From the NCBI RefSeq assembly GCF_900199435.1, contig NZ_OAML01000003.1, positions 124,001 to 188,000 of the forward strand: 64,000 nt of DNA, read 5' to 3'. The notes beneath the pieces were generated by a model that did not search any database, had not been told where the DNA came from, and saw nothing but the letters and a program-made list of their open reading frames with translations. Below are positions 35,391 to 44,372 of the stretch, one piece after another (positions within the stretch are counted from its first letter, which is position 1; the number at the start of each line of letters is the position of its first letter). This DNA is from Pygmaiobacter massiliensis (GTDB lineage Bacteria > Bacillota > Clostridia > Oscillospirales > Ruminococcaceae). The position numbers and the translations under genes were made by a program.

Positions 35391-37145
35391 ATGAGCATGA
35401 ACGAATATTCGATGCCCGGCTATTTCCAGAATATGCCCGTCATCGGCACTCCTGTTGCGCCCAATGCTGAGAACGAAACTGAGCTGCGCGCTGTAGAGCA
35501 GGAAATCCACGAACTCTCTGAAGCTGCTCTCGACGCAGGTCGCAGCACCGAGTCTCTGAACGCTTCCGGCCAGTGGACCGCAATGCAGCGCATTGAGGCC
35601 CTCGTCGACGAAGGCACCTTCTGCCCCCTGAACACCCTTTACAACCCCGAGCACAACGATCACGGCACCACCGGTATCGTTAAAGGCCTCGGCCGCGTTG
35701 AGGGCAAATGGGCTCTTATCATTGCTTCTGACAACAAGAAGCTCGCAGGTGCATGGATCGGCGGCCAGGCAGAGGACATCCTCCGCGGCACCGACACTGC
35801 AAAAACCCTGCACATCCCCGTTATCTACCTGCTGAACTGCTCTGGCGTTAAGCTTGACGAGCAGGAGAAGGTATACGCAGGCCGCCGCACCGGTGGTACT
35901 CCGTTCTTCCGCGCAGCAGAGCTGGCACAGCTTGGTGTGCCCATCCTCGTCGGCATCTGGGGCACCAACCCGGCAGGCGGCGGCTACCACTCCATCAGCC
36001 CGACCATCCTGATCGCTCACAAAGATGCGAACATGGCAGTCGGTGGCGCTGGCATCCTCTCCGGCATGAGCCCGAAGGGCTATGTCGACCTTGAGGGCGC
36101 AAAACAGATCATCGAAGGTACCAAAGTTAAAGTTGCAGCTCCGGGCTCCATCGGCGTGCACTTCAACGAGACTGGCTTCTTCCGTGAAGTTTATGCAGAA
36201 GAAATGGGCGTAATCGAAGCTCTGAAGAAATATATGAGCTACCTGCCCGCTTACAACCTCGAGTTCTTCCGTGTCGATGACCCGCGTGAGCCCCAGTTCA
36301 ACGCTGAGGACCTGTACAGCATCGTCCCGATGAACCAGAAAAAGGTTTACAACTCTTACGAGATTCTCGCTCGTCTGATCGATAACTCCGAGTTCAGCGA
36401 GTACAAAAAGGGCTATGGCCCCGAGATGATCACCGGCCTTGCTAAAATCGACGGCCTGCTCGTTGGTATCGTTATGAACGCTCAGGGCATTCTGATGAAC
36501 TACCCCGAGTACAAACAGGGCGCAATCGGCATCGGCGGCAAACTGTATCGCCAGGGCCTCATCAAGATGAGCGAGTTCGTCAATATGTGCAGCCGTGATA
36601 AACTGCCCATCATCTGGGTTCAGGATACCACCGGTATCGATGTTGGCGACGAGGCAGAGTGCGCAGAGCTTCTCGGCCTCGGCCAGTCCCTCATCTACTC
36701 CATCGAGAACTCTAAAGTTCCCCAGATGGAAATCACCCTCCGCAAAGGTTCCGCTGCTGCACACTACGTGCTGGGCGGCCCGCAGGGCAACAACACCAAC
36801 GCGTTCTCCATCGGCACCGCTGCAACTGAGATCTACGTTATGCACGGTGAGACCGCTGCTTCTGCTATGTACAGCCGCCGCCTTGCAAAAGACGACGCTG
36901 CTGGCAAAGACCTGCAGCCGACCATCGACAAGATGAACGACATGATCCAGGAATACTACAAAAAATCTCGTCCGAAGTTCTGCGCAGAGATCGGCCTCGT
37001 TGACGAAATCGTCGATCTGCCCGTACTCCGCACCTATATGCGTGCATTCACCGACGCAGCATACCAGAATCCGCAGGCTATCTGCGCATTCCACCAGATG
37101 CTGTTGCCGCGTGCTATCCGCGAGTTCCAGACTTTCGGCAAATAA
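35391..37145 (+). CDS. gcdA: Glutaconyl-CoA decarboxylase alpha subunit (carboxyltransferase)
   Basis: 584 aa, close to the 587 of Acidaminococcus; ATG 35391 with AAAGGAG. Two crotonase-fold carboxyltransferase domains: N-half about 60-300 with FFRAAELAQLGVPILVGIWGTNPAGGGY (two blocks around 175-200), C-half about 330-570 with PIIWVQDTTGIDVGDEAE (two parts near 405-420). It transfers the glutaconyl-CoA carboxyl group to biotin on GcdC. Separated from gcdDCB by gctAB, an order that differs from a simple gcdABCD cluster. Confidence 0.97.
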   Translation: MSMNEYSMPGYFQNMPVIGTPVAPNAENETELRAVEQEIHELSEAALDAGRSTESLNASGQWTAMQRIEALVDEGTFCPLNTLYNPEHNDHGTTGIVKGLGRVEGKWALIIASDNKKLAGAWIGGQAEDILRGTDTAKTLHIPVIYLLNCSGVKLDEQEKVYAGRRTGGTPFFRAAELAQLGVPILVGIWGTNPAGGGYHSISPTILIAHKDANMAVGGAGILSGMSPKGYVDLEGAKQIIEGTKVKVAAPGSIGVHFNETGFFREVYAEEMGVIEALKKYMSYLPAYNLEFFRVDDPREPQFNAEDLYSIVPMNQKKVYNSYEILARLIDNSEFSEYKKGYGPEMITGLAKIDGLLVGIVMNAQGILMNYPEYKQGAIGIGGKLYRQGLIKMSEFVNMCSRDKLPIIWVQDTTGIDVGDEAECAELLGLGQSLIYSIENSKVPQMEITLRKGSAAAHYVLGGPQGNNTNAFSIGTAATEIYVMHGETAASAMYSRRLAKDDAAGKDLQPTIDKMNDMIQEYYKKSRPKFCAEIGLVDEIVDLPVLRTYMRAFTDAAYQNPQAICAFHQMLLPRAIREFQTFGK

Positions 37146-37538
37146 GCAAACGCAGTTTTATGTAAAAACGGCAGTTGCGTGATGTTGGGAAGCTTCACGT
37201 GACGAGAAAGCAGCCGGGCAGAGCACCGGCAGCACACTGTCAGGGATAGGCGGTGTGCCAGCGGCTCTGCCCTTGCTGTTTCTATTGCTGTATGGCTGCA
37301 CGGCAGCCTTATAATGAATCAAGCCGAGCAGTGTTCGGTTTGAATAGCGAGAAGGTTATAGTAGCACAGCTTTATGTGACAACTGAATACCTTTACATAC
37401 ATCCATTCCATGGGAGCTGCGCAGAAAAGGGGAAAGTTTTTCTGTGTTGGGAGTAGATGTAGTCGGTCGCATCAGATTTTGTGAGAAACTACTGTAATTT
37501 TCTCTGCGAACGACAAAATGTGAGTGGAGTGAAAATTT
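37146..37538 (+). other. 393-bp gap between gcdA and second gltS, with a long hairpin
   Basis: GGGCAGAGC (37216-37224) pairs with GCTCTGCCC (37264-37272) and the loop holds a further stem (GGCAGCACAC with GGTGTGCC), giving a long rod. The downstream T content is low, so it is a weak terminator or mRNA end stabiliser. A TATAGT at 37357-37362 lacks a clear -35. No gene is seen. Confidence 0.5.
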
Positions 37539-38762
37539 TTGGAAATTACTACTATTGAAATCGGTATGTTCCAAACTTTGGCCATTGCAATTCTGGCCAT
37601 CTATTTGGGCGAATTTCTGCGCAAAAAAATTCCTGCAATCAAGAAGTATTGCATCCCCGCGGCAGTTGTAGGCGGCACCATTTTCGCAATCGTCACCTGC
37701 ATTCTGTATGTGACCAACGTGGTTGCATTCTCTTTTGATTACAACACAATGAACACCTTCTTCTACAATGTGTTCTTCGCGGCAAGCGGTTGTGCTGCAA
37801 GTCTTGCTTTGCTGAAAAAAGGCGGCAAGTTGGTCGTTATCTTCTCGGTGCTGGCTGCTGTGCTTGCAGCATTGCAGAATGCCCTTGCACTGGGCGTTGG
37901 CACCGCAATGGGCATGAACCCTCTCGTCGCACTGATGGCAGGTTCTACCCCGCTGACCGGCGGCCACGGCAATGCTGCTTCCTTCGGCCCCATCGCAGAG
38001 GCGATGGGTGGCACTGGCGCAGTTGAAGTTGCAGTTGCTGCTGCAACCTTTGGCCTGATTGCCGGTTGCATGCTCGGTGGCCCGATGGGTCGCCGCTTGA
38101 TTCGTAAAAACCAGCTCGACAAGAACTACAAAGGCACTGACGGAAATGAACTGGAAGAAGTCAGCAGCATCAAAGCTTTCGTAAGCAGCGAGCGCGCTTT
38201 TAAAGCAGTTTACATTTTGCTTCTCGCTTGCGGCCTGGGCCAGACCCTTTTCAAAATCGCTAAGATCCTTCTGCCGAGCGTCAACCTCCCCATCCACGTT
38301 ATGTGTATGCTGGGCGGCATCATCGCTCGTATGATCCTGGACGGCACCAAAAAAGGTGACGATGCTCTTTATGAGACCATCGACATCATCGGCGAGATTT
38401 CTCTTGCTATCTTCGTGTCGCTGTCCATCATCACCATGAAGCTGTGGCAGCTGGCTGAGCTGGCTCTGCCTCTCATCACCATCCTGGTGCTTCAGCTTAT
38501 CCTCATCTACTTCTTCTGCACTATTATCACCTATCGTGCATGCGGCAAGAACTACGATGCAGCAATCATCGCAACTGGTCACTCCGGCTTCGGCCTGGGC
38601 GCAGTGCCCGTTTCGATGGCAACCATGACTTCGGTCTGCAACGAATACCACTATTCCAAGCTGGCATTCTTTGTAGTACCCCTCATCGGTGGCTTTATTA
38701 GCAACCTTACCAACTCTGCGATTATCACTACCTTCTTGAACATCGCGCAAGGTATGTTATAA
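37539..38762 (+). CDS. gltS: Second sodium/glutamate symporter, GltS family
   Basis: 407 aa, TTG 37539 after GGAG; the N-terminus MEITTIEIGMFQTLAIAILAI lines up with the first GltS. Both re-entrant motifs are present: GSTPLTGGHGNAASFG (about 133-148) and GFGLGAVPVSMATM (about 352-365). It is clearly divergent from the copy at 17124 (the hairpin serines differ), so substrate or affinity may differ. Placed inside the glutamate fermentation cluster. Confidence 0.92.
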   Translation: MEITTIEIGMFQTLAIAILAIYLGEFLRKKIPAIKKYCIPAAVVGGTIFAIVTCILYVTNVVAFSFDYNTMNTFFYNVFFAASGCAASLALLKKGGKLVVIFSVLAAVLAALQNALALGVGTAMGMNPLVALMAGSTPLTGGHGNAASFGPIAEAMGGTGAVEVAVAAATFGLIAGCMLGGPMGRRLIRKNQLDKNYKGTDGNELEEVSSIKAFVSSERAFKAVYILLLACGLGQTLFKIAKILLPSVNLPIHVMCMLGGIIARMILDGTKKGDDALYETIDIIGEISLAIFVSLSIITMKLWQLAELALPLITILVLQLILIYFFCTIITYRACGKNYDAAIIATGHSGFGLGAVPVSMATMTSVCNEYHYSKLAFFVVPLIGGFISNLTNSAIITTFLNIAQGML

Positions 38763-38822
38763 TCTAATTGAATTATGATGCCATACACAGGGGTCTCCCC
38801 GTCTGTTTTGGCATAGCCCTAA

Positions 38823-38854
38823 CCTCGGCTGTCTTTGTACAGCCGGGGATTTTG
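38823..38854 (+). terminator. Terminator-like hairpin after second gltS
   Basis: CCTCGGCTGT pairs with ACAGCCGGGG (10 bp, one wobble), followed by ATTTTGG. Short T run, probably partial. Confidence 0.6.
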
Positions 38855-38940
38855 GGGCGAAAGGCCTTTTTGGTTTTTGGCAGGTCCTTTCAACCTGTTT
38901 AGAAAATTTATTTTGCCATAAAGTAAGGAAACGGTAAATT

Positions 38941-39732
38941 ATGAAAGATATTTATACTCTCGGTATTGATGTCGGCTCCACAGCATCCAAATGCGTGATG
39001 CTGAAAAACGGCACAGAAATCGTTGCAAAATCTCTTATCGGCGTTGGCGCCGGCACCAGCGGTCCGCAGCGCGCCATCGACGAGGTGCTTGCAGCAGCAG
39101 GCAAAACCAAAGAAGAGATGGATTATATTCTTGCAACCGGCTATGGCCGCAACTCGCTGCTTGAAATCGCTGATAAACAGATGAGCGAGCTGTCTTGCCA
39201 TGCACGCGGCGCATACTTCCTTTTTCCGGAAGTTCACACCGTTATCGACATTGGCGGCCAAGACGTAAAAGTGTTGCACATAGATCAGGGGATGATGACC
39301 AATTTCCAGATGAATGATAAATGTGCTGCTGGTACCGGGCGTTTTCTTGACGTCATGGCACGCGTGCTCGAAGTTAAGGTCAGCGACCTTGCCGAGCTGG
39401 GCGCAAAATCCACCAAAGAAGTCGGCATCAGCTCTACCTGCACTGTGTTTGCAGAGAGCGAAGTCATCAGCCAGTTGGCAATGGCGACCGACAAATGCGA
39501 TATCATCAACGGCATCCACCGCTCGGTGGCAAGCCGTGTAGTGGGCCTTGCCCGCCGCGTCGGTGTGCAGGACCAGGTAGTTATGACCGGCGGTGTTGCA
39601 CAGAACACCGGCATTGTCCATGCGCTGGAAGAAGAGCTGGGACATACTGTCCACACCTCTCCGCTTACCCAGTACAACGGTGCACTTGGCGCAGCCCTGT
39701 TTGGCTGGGAAAAGTGCAGCCGCGAACAGTAA
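38941..39732 (+). CDS. hgdC: 2-Hydroxyglutaryl-CoA dehydratase activator (archerase)
   Basis: 263 aa, ATG 38941. ASKHA-fold ATPase with phosphate loop [11 protein letters not shown] (8-18) and IDIGGQDVK (102-110). The [4Fe-4S] cluster shared between two monomers would be held by Cys128 (NDKCAAGTG) and Cys167 (SSTCTVF), one residue off the Cys127/Cys166 of Acidaminococcus HgdC. It injects a low-potential electron into HgdAB at the cost of ATP and is needed only in small amounts. Oxygen-sensitive family. Confidence 0.97.
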   Translation: MKDIYTLGIDVGSTASKCVMLKNGTEIVAKSLIGVGAGTSGPQRAIDEVLAAAGKTKEEMDYILATGYGRNSLLEIADKQMSELSCHARGAYFLFPEVHTVIDIGGQDVKVLHIDQGMMTNFQMNDKCAAGTGRFLDVMARVLEVKVSDLAELGAKSTKEVGISSTCTVFAESEVISQLAMATDKCDIINGIHRSVASRVVGLARRVGVQDQVVMTGGVAQNTGIVHALEEELGHTVHTSPLTQYNGALGAALFGWEKCSREQ

Positions 39733-39740
39733 ATAATGGT

Positions 39741-39766
39741 GCGTGCACGCGGGTTTCCGTGCACGC
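39741..39766 (+). other. Perfect 9-bp hairpin between hgdC and hgdA
   Basis: GCGTGCACG (39741-39749) pairs with CGTGCACGC (39758-39766), loop of 8, no T run. It lies between a gene needed in catalytic amounts and genes needed in bulk, so a role in differential mRNA stability is plausible. Confidence 0.6.
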
Positions 39767-39824
39767 GCAGTGAATTCTGTTGTCCAATTTATTTTATATA
39801 TTTTACGATGGAGGATTGAAACAA

Positions 39825-41099
39825 ATGGCTGAAATCGAAAACAATGCCGCAGCAGCTCCCGCTGCAAAACCGGCAAAAAAAACCAGCCTCGGTGCTACTG
39901 CCCTGCGTCAGGTTGTTACTGATGTTTATGCAGCTGCATGGGAAGCAAAAAAACGTGGCGAGCCGGTAGGCTGGTCTTCTTCCAAATTCCCTTGCGAAAT
40001 CGCAGAGACTTTGGGTCTGGCCGTTGTTTACCCGGAAAACCAGGCTGCTGGTATTGCTGCACAGCATGACGGCGAGCGTATGTGCCAGGCTGCAGAAGAG
40101 ATGGGCTTTGACGCTGACATCTGCGGTTACGCACGTATCAGCCTGGCTTATGCTGCAGGCGTTGAGACCACCAACGAGTCTCGCCGTATGCCCCAGCCGG
40201 ACTTCGTACTTTGCTGCAACAACATCTGCAACTGCATGACCAAATGGTATGAGAATATTGCGCGTATGCACAATATCCCCCTTATCATGATCGACGTCCC
40301 CTACAACAACAGCGTTGAAGTAGACGACACTTATGTTGCGTACATCCGCGGCCAGTTTGATGATGCTATCAAACAGCTGGAAGAAATCTCCGGCCGCAAA
40401 TTTGACGAGAAGAAATTTGAGCAGGTTTGTGCAAACGCTAACCGCACTGCAAAAGCATGGCTGAAAGTTTGCGATTTCCTGCAGTATAAACCCTCCCCGA
40501 TGTCCGGTTTCGACCTGTTCAACCACATGGCTGACGTTGTTACCGCACGCGGCAAGGTTGCAGCAGCAGAAGCATTTGAGCTGCTTGCAAAAGAGCTCGA
40601 AGAGAACGTTAAGAGCGGTGAATCCACCCTTCCGTTCCCCGAAAAATACCGTATCATGTTCGAAGGCATTCCCTGCTGGCCGGAGCTGAAGGCTCTCTTC
40701 AAACCCCTCAAAGCAAATGGCCTTAACGTTACTGCTGTTGTTTACGCACCGGCATTCGGCTTTGTTTACAACAACATGGACGAAATGATGCGCGCATACT
40801 GCAAAGCACCGAACAGCGTTTGCATTGAGCAGGGCGTTGATTGGCGTGAAGGCATCTGCCGCGACAATAAAGTTGACGGCGTGCTGGTTCATTACAACCG
40901 CAGCTGCAAACCCTGGAGCGGTTACATGGCAGAGATGCAGCGCCGCTTCACCAACGATCTGGGCATTCCCTGCGCTGGCTTCGATGGTGACCAGGCTGAC
41001 CCGCGTAACTTCAACGAAGCACAATATGAGACCCGCGTTCAGGGCCTCGTAGAAGCTATGGAAGCACGCAAAGCTGCAAAAGAGGAGGGCAAGGCATAA
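39825..41099 (+). CDS. hgdA: 2-Hydroxyglutaryl-CoA dehydratase subunit A
   Basis: 424 aa from ATG 39825, behind GGAGG; the ORF extends 15 codons further without a signal. The N-terminal Ala/Lys-rich tail (5-20) is followed by the dehydratase fold with cysteines for the [4Fe-4S] cluster, e.g. KFPCEIAE (about 57), CGYARIS (about 107) and VLCCNNICNCMTKW (about 133). With HgdB it eliminates water from (R)-2-hydroxyglutaryl-CoA by a ketyl radical route. Stop overlaps hgdB start by one base. Confidence 0.96.
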   Translation: MAEIENNAAAAPAAKPAKKTSLGATALRQVVTDVYAAAWEAKKRGEPVGWSSSKFPCEIAETLGLAVVYPENQAAGIAAQHDGERMCQAAEEMGFDADICGYARISLAYAAGVETTNESRRMPQPDFVLCCNNICNCMTKWYENIARMHNIPLIMIDVPYNNSVEVDDTYVAYIRGQFDDAIKQLEEISGRKFDEKKFEQVCANANRTAKAWLKVCDFLQYKPSPMSGFDLFNHMADVVTARGKVAAAEAFELLAKELEENVKSGESTLPFPEKYRIMFEGIPCWPELKALFKPLKANGLNVTAVVYAPAFGFVYNNMDEMMRAYCKAPNSVCIEQGVDWREGICRDNKVDGVLVHYNRSCKPWSGYMAEMQRRFTNDLGIPCAGFDGDQADPRNFNEAQYETRVQGLVEAMEARKAAKEEGKA

Positions 41100-42247
41100 T
41101 GAGCATCGAAATTTTGCTGAACGAGTTTAAAACCGTAGCCGAAAATCCGGCAAAGCAGCTGGCTGACTTTAAAGCAGCTGGCAAAAAAGTTATCGGCGTT
41201 CTGCCCTACTATGCACCTGAAGAGCTGGTGTACGCTGCAGGCATGGTGCCGATGGGCATCTGGGGTAGCAACACCAAAACCATCAGCATGGCAAAAGAGT
41301 ATTGCGCCACCTTCTACTGCACCATTGCACAGCTGGCACTCGAGATGCTGCTTGACGGCACCATGGACCAGCTGGACGGCGTTATCACCCCGACCATCTG
41401 CGACACCCTGCGCCCCATGAGCCAGAACTTCCGTGTTGCACTGAGCCACAAACTACCGGTTATCTTCTTGGCTCACCCGCAGAACCGCTTTGCTGATTAT
41501 GGCCTGAAATTCACCATGGATCAGTATGGCAACGTTCGCAAAGAGCTGGAGAAAATCGCTGGCAAAGAGATGACCAACGAAGACATCCAGAACGCAATCC
41601 GCGTTTACAACGCAAGCCGTGCTGCTCGCCGTAAGTTTGTCAAACTGGCAAGCGATCACTGCGACGTAATCACTGCAACCAAGCGCAGCGCTGTGCTGAA
41701 AGCTTCTTGGTTCATGCTGAAAGACGAGTACACTGAGAAACTCGAAGCCCTCAATGCAGAGCTCGAGAAACTGCCGGTATGCGATTGGAAGGGCACCAAA
41801 GTTGTTACTTCCGGTATCGTTTGCGACAACCCGAAACTGCTCGCTATCTTCGAAGAAAACAACATTGCAATTGCTGCTGACGACGTTGCACAGGAGACCC
41901 GTGCTTTCCGTGTAGACGCACCGGAAAATGCAGACGCAATGATGTCTCTGGCTCTGCAGTTTGCTGCACAGGACTACGAAGTTCTGCTGTACGACAAATT
42001 CTCCAGCCAGAACCGCCGTGGCGAATTTGTTGCCAACCTCGTTAAAGAGAGCGGCGCTCAGGGCCTCGTACTGTTCATGCAGCAGTTCTGCGACCCCGAA
42101 GAGATGGAGTATCCCTCCCTCAAAAAAGCGCTTGATGATGCAGGCGTTGCCCACATCAAACTGGGTGTTGACCAGCAGATGCGTGACTTTGGTCAGGCTC
42201 GCACCGCGATTCAGGCCTTTGGCGACGTGCTGGAGATGCGCAAATAA
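41099..42247 (+). CDS. hgdB: 2-Hydroxyglutaryl-CoA dehydratase subunit B
   Basis: 382 aa, ATG 41099 in a TAATG overlap with hgdA, so the two are made one to one. Conserved LPYYAPEELVYAAGMVPMGIWG (two parts, about 36-57), YCATFYCTIAQLALEM (about 68-83) and TICDTLRPMSQN (about 99-110) with cluster cysteines. Last gene of the hgd group before a terminator. Confidence 0.96.
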   Translation: MSIEILLNEFKTVAENPAKQLADFKAAGKKVIGVLPYYAPEELVYAAGMVPMGIWGSNTKTISMAKEYCATFYCTIAQLALEMLLDGTMDQLDGVITPTICDTLRPMSQNFRVALSHKLPVIFLAHPQNRFADYGLKFTMDQYGNVRKELEKIAGKEMTNEDIQNAIRVYNASRAARRKFVKLASDHCDVITATKRSAVLKASWFMLKDEYTEKLEALNAELEKLPVCDWKGTKVVTSGIVCDNPKLLAIFEENNIAIAADDVAQETRAFRVDAPENADAMMSLALQFAAQDYEVLLYDKFSSQNRRGEFVANLVKESGAQGLVLFMQQFCDPEEMEYPSLKKALDDAGVAHIKLGVDQQMRDFGQARTAIQAFGDVLEMRK

Positions 42248-42307
42248 TTCTGGCAATTTTGCCGGTGAAAGCGCATAGCCGTATCGCTTGAATACACCTC
42301 CCTAATT

Positions 42308-42350
42308 ATCCCGCAGGTAGACACTATGTCTCCCTGCGGGATATTTTTTT
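42308..42350 (+). terminator. Intrinsic terminator after hgdB
   Basis: ATCCCGCAGG pairs with CCTGCGGGAT, then T7 after one A. Confidence 0.92.
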
Positions 42351-42513
42351 GTTTACTCGTAGGCCGCGCTAGATTAGCTGTCTTTTTATAATCAGTATCA
42401 TAGGCAAAGTTGGTGGTATAAGTACCCTGTAAGCTGAAACACCAGGCAGGTTGCACAACAAAGAGGTCGCATAGTACAGCAAGATGTGTGCGTATGTCTG
42501 AAAAACTGTTTTT

Positions 42514-42590
42514 TGGCACATTCGTGCTTTACAACTTTATCACAATAAAGTATAATAATGCCAGACGATAAAAAGCGCTTAAATGTGCCA
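42514..42590 (+). promoter_or_regulatory. Promoter of amino-acid ABC operon flanked by a 9-bp inverted repeat
   Basis: TTTACA (42528-42533), 17 bp, TATAAT (42551-42556). TGGCACATT (42514-42522) upstream and AATGTGCCA (42582-42590) downstream are exact inverted copies, 59 bp apart, a layout that would suit a regulator binding both sides. The 372-bp gap 42248-42619 otherwise holds the hgdB terminator and no gene I can support. Confidence 0.75.
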
Positions 42591-42619
42591 TAAAGAGAGA
42601 AATAGGGGAGATATTTAAG

Positions 42620-43471
42620 ATGAAAAAAACATTATCCGTTCTGCTTGCTGCCGCACTGGCGCTAAGCTTCACCGCCTGCGGTTCTTCCGCTTCATCTGCT
42701 GCTCCTGGTGCAGAATCTGCTTCATCCGCTTCCTCCGCCTCCAGCTACGCAACCACGCTTGCGGATATTAAGGAAAAGGGCCAGCTGATTGTAGGCCTGG
42801 ACGATACCTTTGCACCAATGGGCTTCCGCGATGAAAGCAACAACATTGTCGGTTTCGACATCGACCTTGCCACTGCTGTTTGCAAAGAGCTTGGGGTAGA
42901 GCCGGTTTTTCAGCCAATTGACTGGGACGCAAAAGAGCTGGAACTTTCCACAGGCAAAATTGACTGCATCTGGAACGGCATGTCGATTACACCGGAGCGC
43001 GAGGCGGACATGAGCCTTTCCAAGCCGTACCTCAACAATAAGATTATTATTATGACGAATAAGGGTGTTACTATCTCTTCAAAAGAAGAGCTCGCCAATT
43101 ATAACCTTGGCACACAGGCAGATTCTTCTGCACTCGAAACCCTGAAAGCAGACCCGATTTATGCAAAAATCGAAAGCAAGCTTACCGAGTATAAAACCTA
43201 CGACCAGGTCATTATGGATATGCAGACCGGCCGATTGGATGCCATGATTGTGGACGAAGTGCTGGGTCAGTATAAAAATGCACAGCTCGAAAATGTGTTT
43301 GGCGTGTCGGAAGTTGACTTTGGCGAGGACCTGTATGCGATCGGCTTCCGCAAAGGAGATACCGAGCTGACTGAGGCAGTGAATGTCGCAATCAAAGCCT
43401 GCATCGACAACGGCACTGCGGCTGAAATTTCTGAAAAATGGTTTGGCACCGATATTCTTGTAAAAGAGTAA
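42620..43471 (+). CDS. Polar amino-acid ABC transporter binding lipoprotein (family 3)
   Basis: 283 aa, ATG 42620 behind GGGGAGA. Lipoprotein signal with Cys about 20, a Ser/Ala linker to about 45, then a family-3 binding domain: GLDDTFAPMGFRDESNNIVGFDIDLA (two parts, about 60-85), WDAKELELSTGKID and the GMSITPEREADMSLSKPY hallmark (about 115-132). The FliY/GlnH-like group covers cystine, glutamine and other polar amino acids; the ligand is unknown. Confidence 0.92.
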   Translation: MKKTLSVLLAAALALSFTACGSSASSAAPGAESASSASSASSYATTLADIKEKGQLIVGLDDTFAPMGFRDESNNIVGFDIDLATAVCKELGVEPVFQPIDWDAKELELSTGKIDCIWNGMSITPEREADMSLSKPYLNNKIIIMTNKGVTISSKEELANYNLGTQADSSALETLKADPIYAKIESKLTEYKTYDQVIMDMQTGRLDAMIVDEVLGQYKNAQLENVFGVSEVDFGEDLYAIGFRKGDTELTEAVNVAIKACIDNGTAAEISEKWFGTDILVKE

Positions 43472-43531
43472 AAGACGCCAAGGGGCGCAACAGTCCCCAA
43501 AATCAATATTTTGTTTCTGTGGATAGGCAGA

Positions 43532-43555
43532 GCGGCGGAGGAAAACTTCCGCCGC
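43532..43555 (+). other. Stem-loop between binding-protein and permease genes
   Basis: GCGGCGGA (43532-43539) pairs with TCCGCCGC (43548-43555), then CTTTGCTG. It sits in a 236-bp gap and repeats the arrangement seen at 346-429, where a hairpin also follows a binding-protein gene. Likely a partial terminator that keeps the binding protein in excess. Confidence 0.6.
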
Positions 43556-43707
43556 CTTTGCTGTCTGTAGAAGGATGAGCGCAACAACCGCTGAAGCCAG
43601 AACAAGCGCACGAGGAACTCGACACAGTTGAAAAAATGACCGTGCGTCTAATTGGCTGAAATGCATTTTCAAATTATAGAAGAGCGGCAAGGCCGCGGAG
43701 GAAACAG

Positions 43708-44367
43708 ATGGATATCTCCTATATTTTAAGAATCATGCCAGCACTCATGCAGGGGCTTGGCGAAACCCTCAAACTCTTTTTGCTTACGCTGGTGTTTGCA
43801 TTGCCGCTGGGGATGATGGTTACGCTCGGCAATATTTCCCGGGTGCCGCCGCTGCGCTGGCTCAGTCGCCTGTATATCTGGGTGTTTCGTGGTACGCCGC
43901 TGATGCTGCAGCTATTTTTTGTGTATTATGGCTTGCCTTTTCTGGGACTGCGGTTCGAGCGCTTCCCAGCGGCAGTGCTGACTTTTGTACTTAACTATGC
44001 CGCTTACTTTGCCGAGATTTACCGTGCAGGCATTCAATCGATTGACCGTGGGCAGCATGAAGCGGCAAGAACGCTTGGTTTTACCCATTGGCAAACGATG
44101 CGGTTTATCATTATCCCGCAAACGGTCAGCCGGGTAATACCGCCTGTTTGCAACGAAACCATCACGCTGGTGAAAGATACTGCTCTTGTTACCGCAATTG
44201 GCGTAGGCGAGCTGTTAAAGGCCGCACAGGGCGCGGTAAACCGCGATGTTAACATTACGGGGTATGTTCTGGCGGCGCTGATTTACCTGCTGCTGACCTT
44301 TGTACTGACGGTTATGTATGAGCGGCTGGAAAAACGATTTAGCCGGCATGAGAAAAAGGAGGCGTGA
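43708..44367 (+). CDS. Polar amino-acid ABC transporter permease (HisM/GlnP type)
   Basis: 219 aa, ATG 43708 with GGAGG. Three to five membrane helices; the family motif PALMQGLGETLKLFLLTLV at the N-terminus and an EAA loop GQHEAARTLGFTHWQTMRFIIIPQT in two blocks (about 113-137). Second gene of the transporter operon; its stop lies 5 bp before the ATPase start I choose. Confidence 0.94.
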   Translation: MDISYILRIMPALMQGLGETLKLFLLTLVFALPLGMMVTLGNISRVPPLRWLSRLYIWVFRGTPLMLQLFFVYYGLPFLGLRFERFPAAVLTFVLNYAAYFAEIYRAGIQSIDRGQHEAARTLGFTHWQTMRFIIIPQTVSRVIPPVCNETITLVKDTALVTAIGVGELLKAAQGAVNRDVNITGYVLAALIYLLLTFVLTVMYERLEKRFSRHEKKEA

Positions 44368-44372
44368 GCGCT

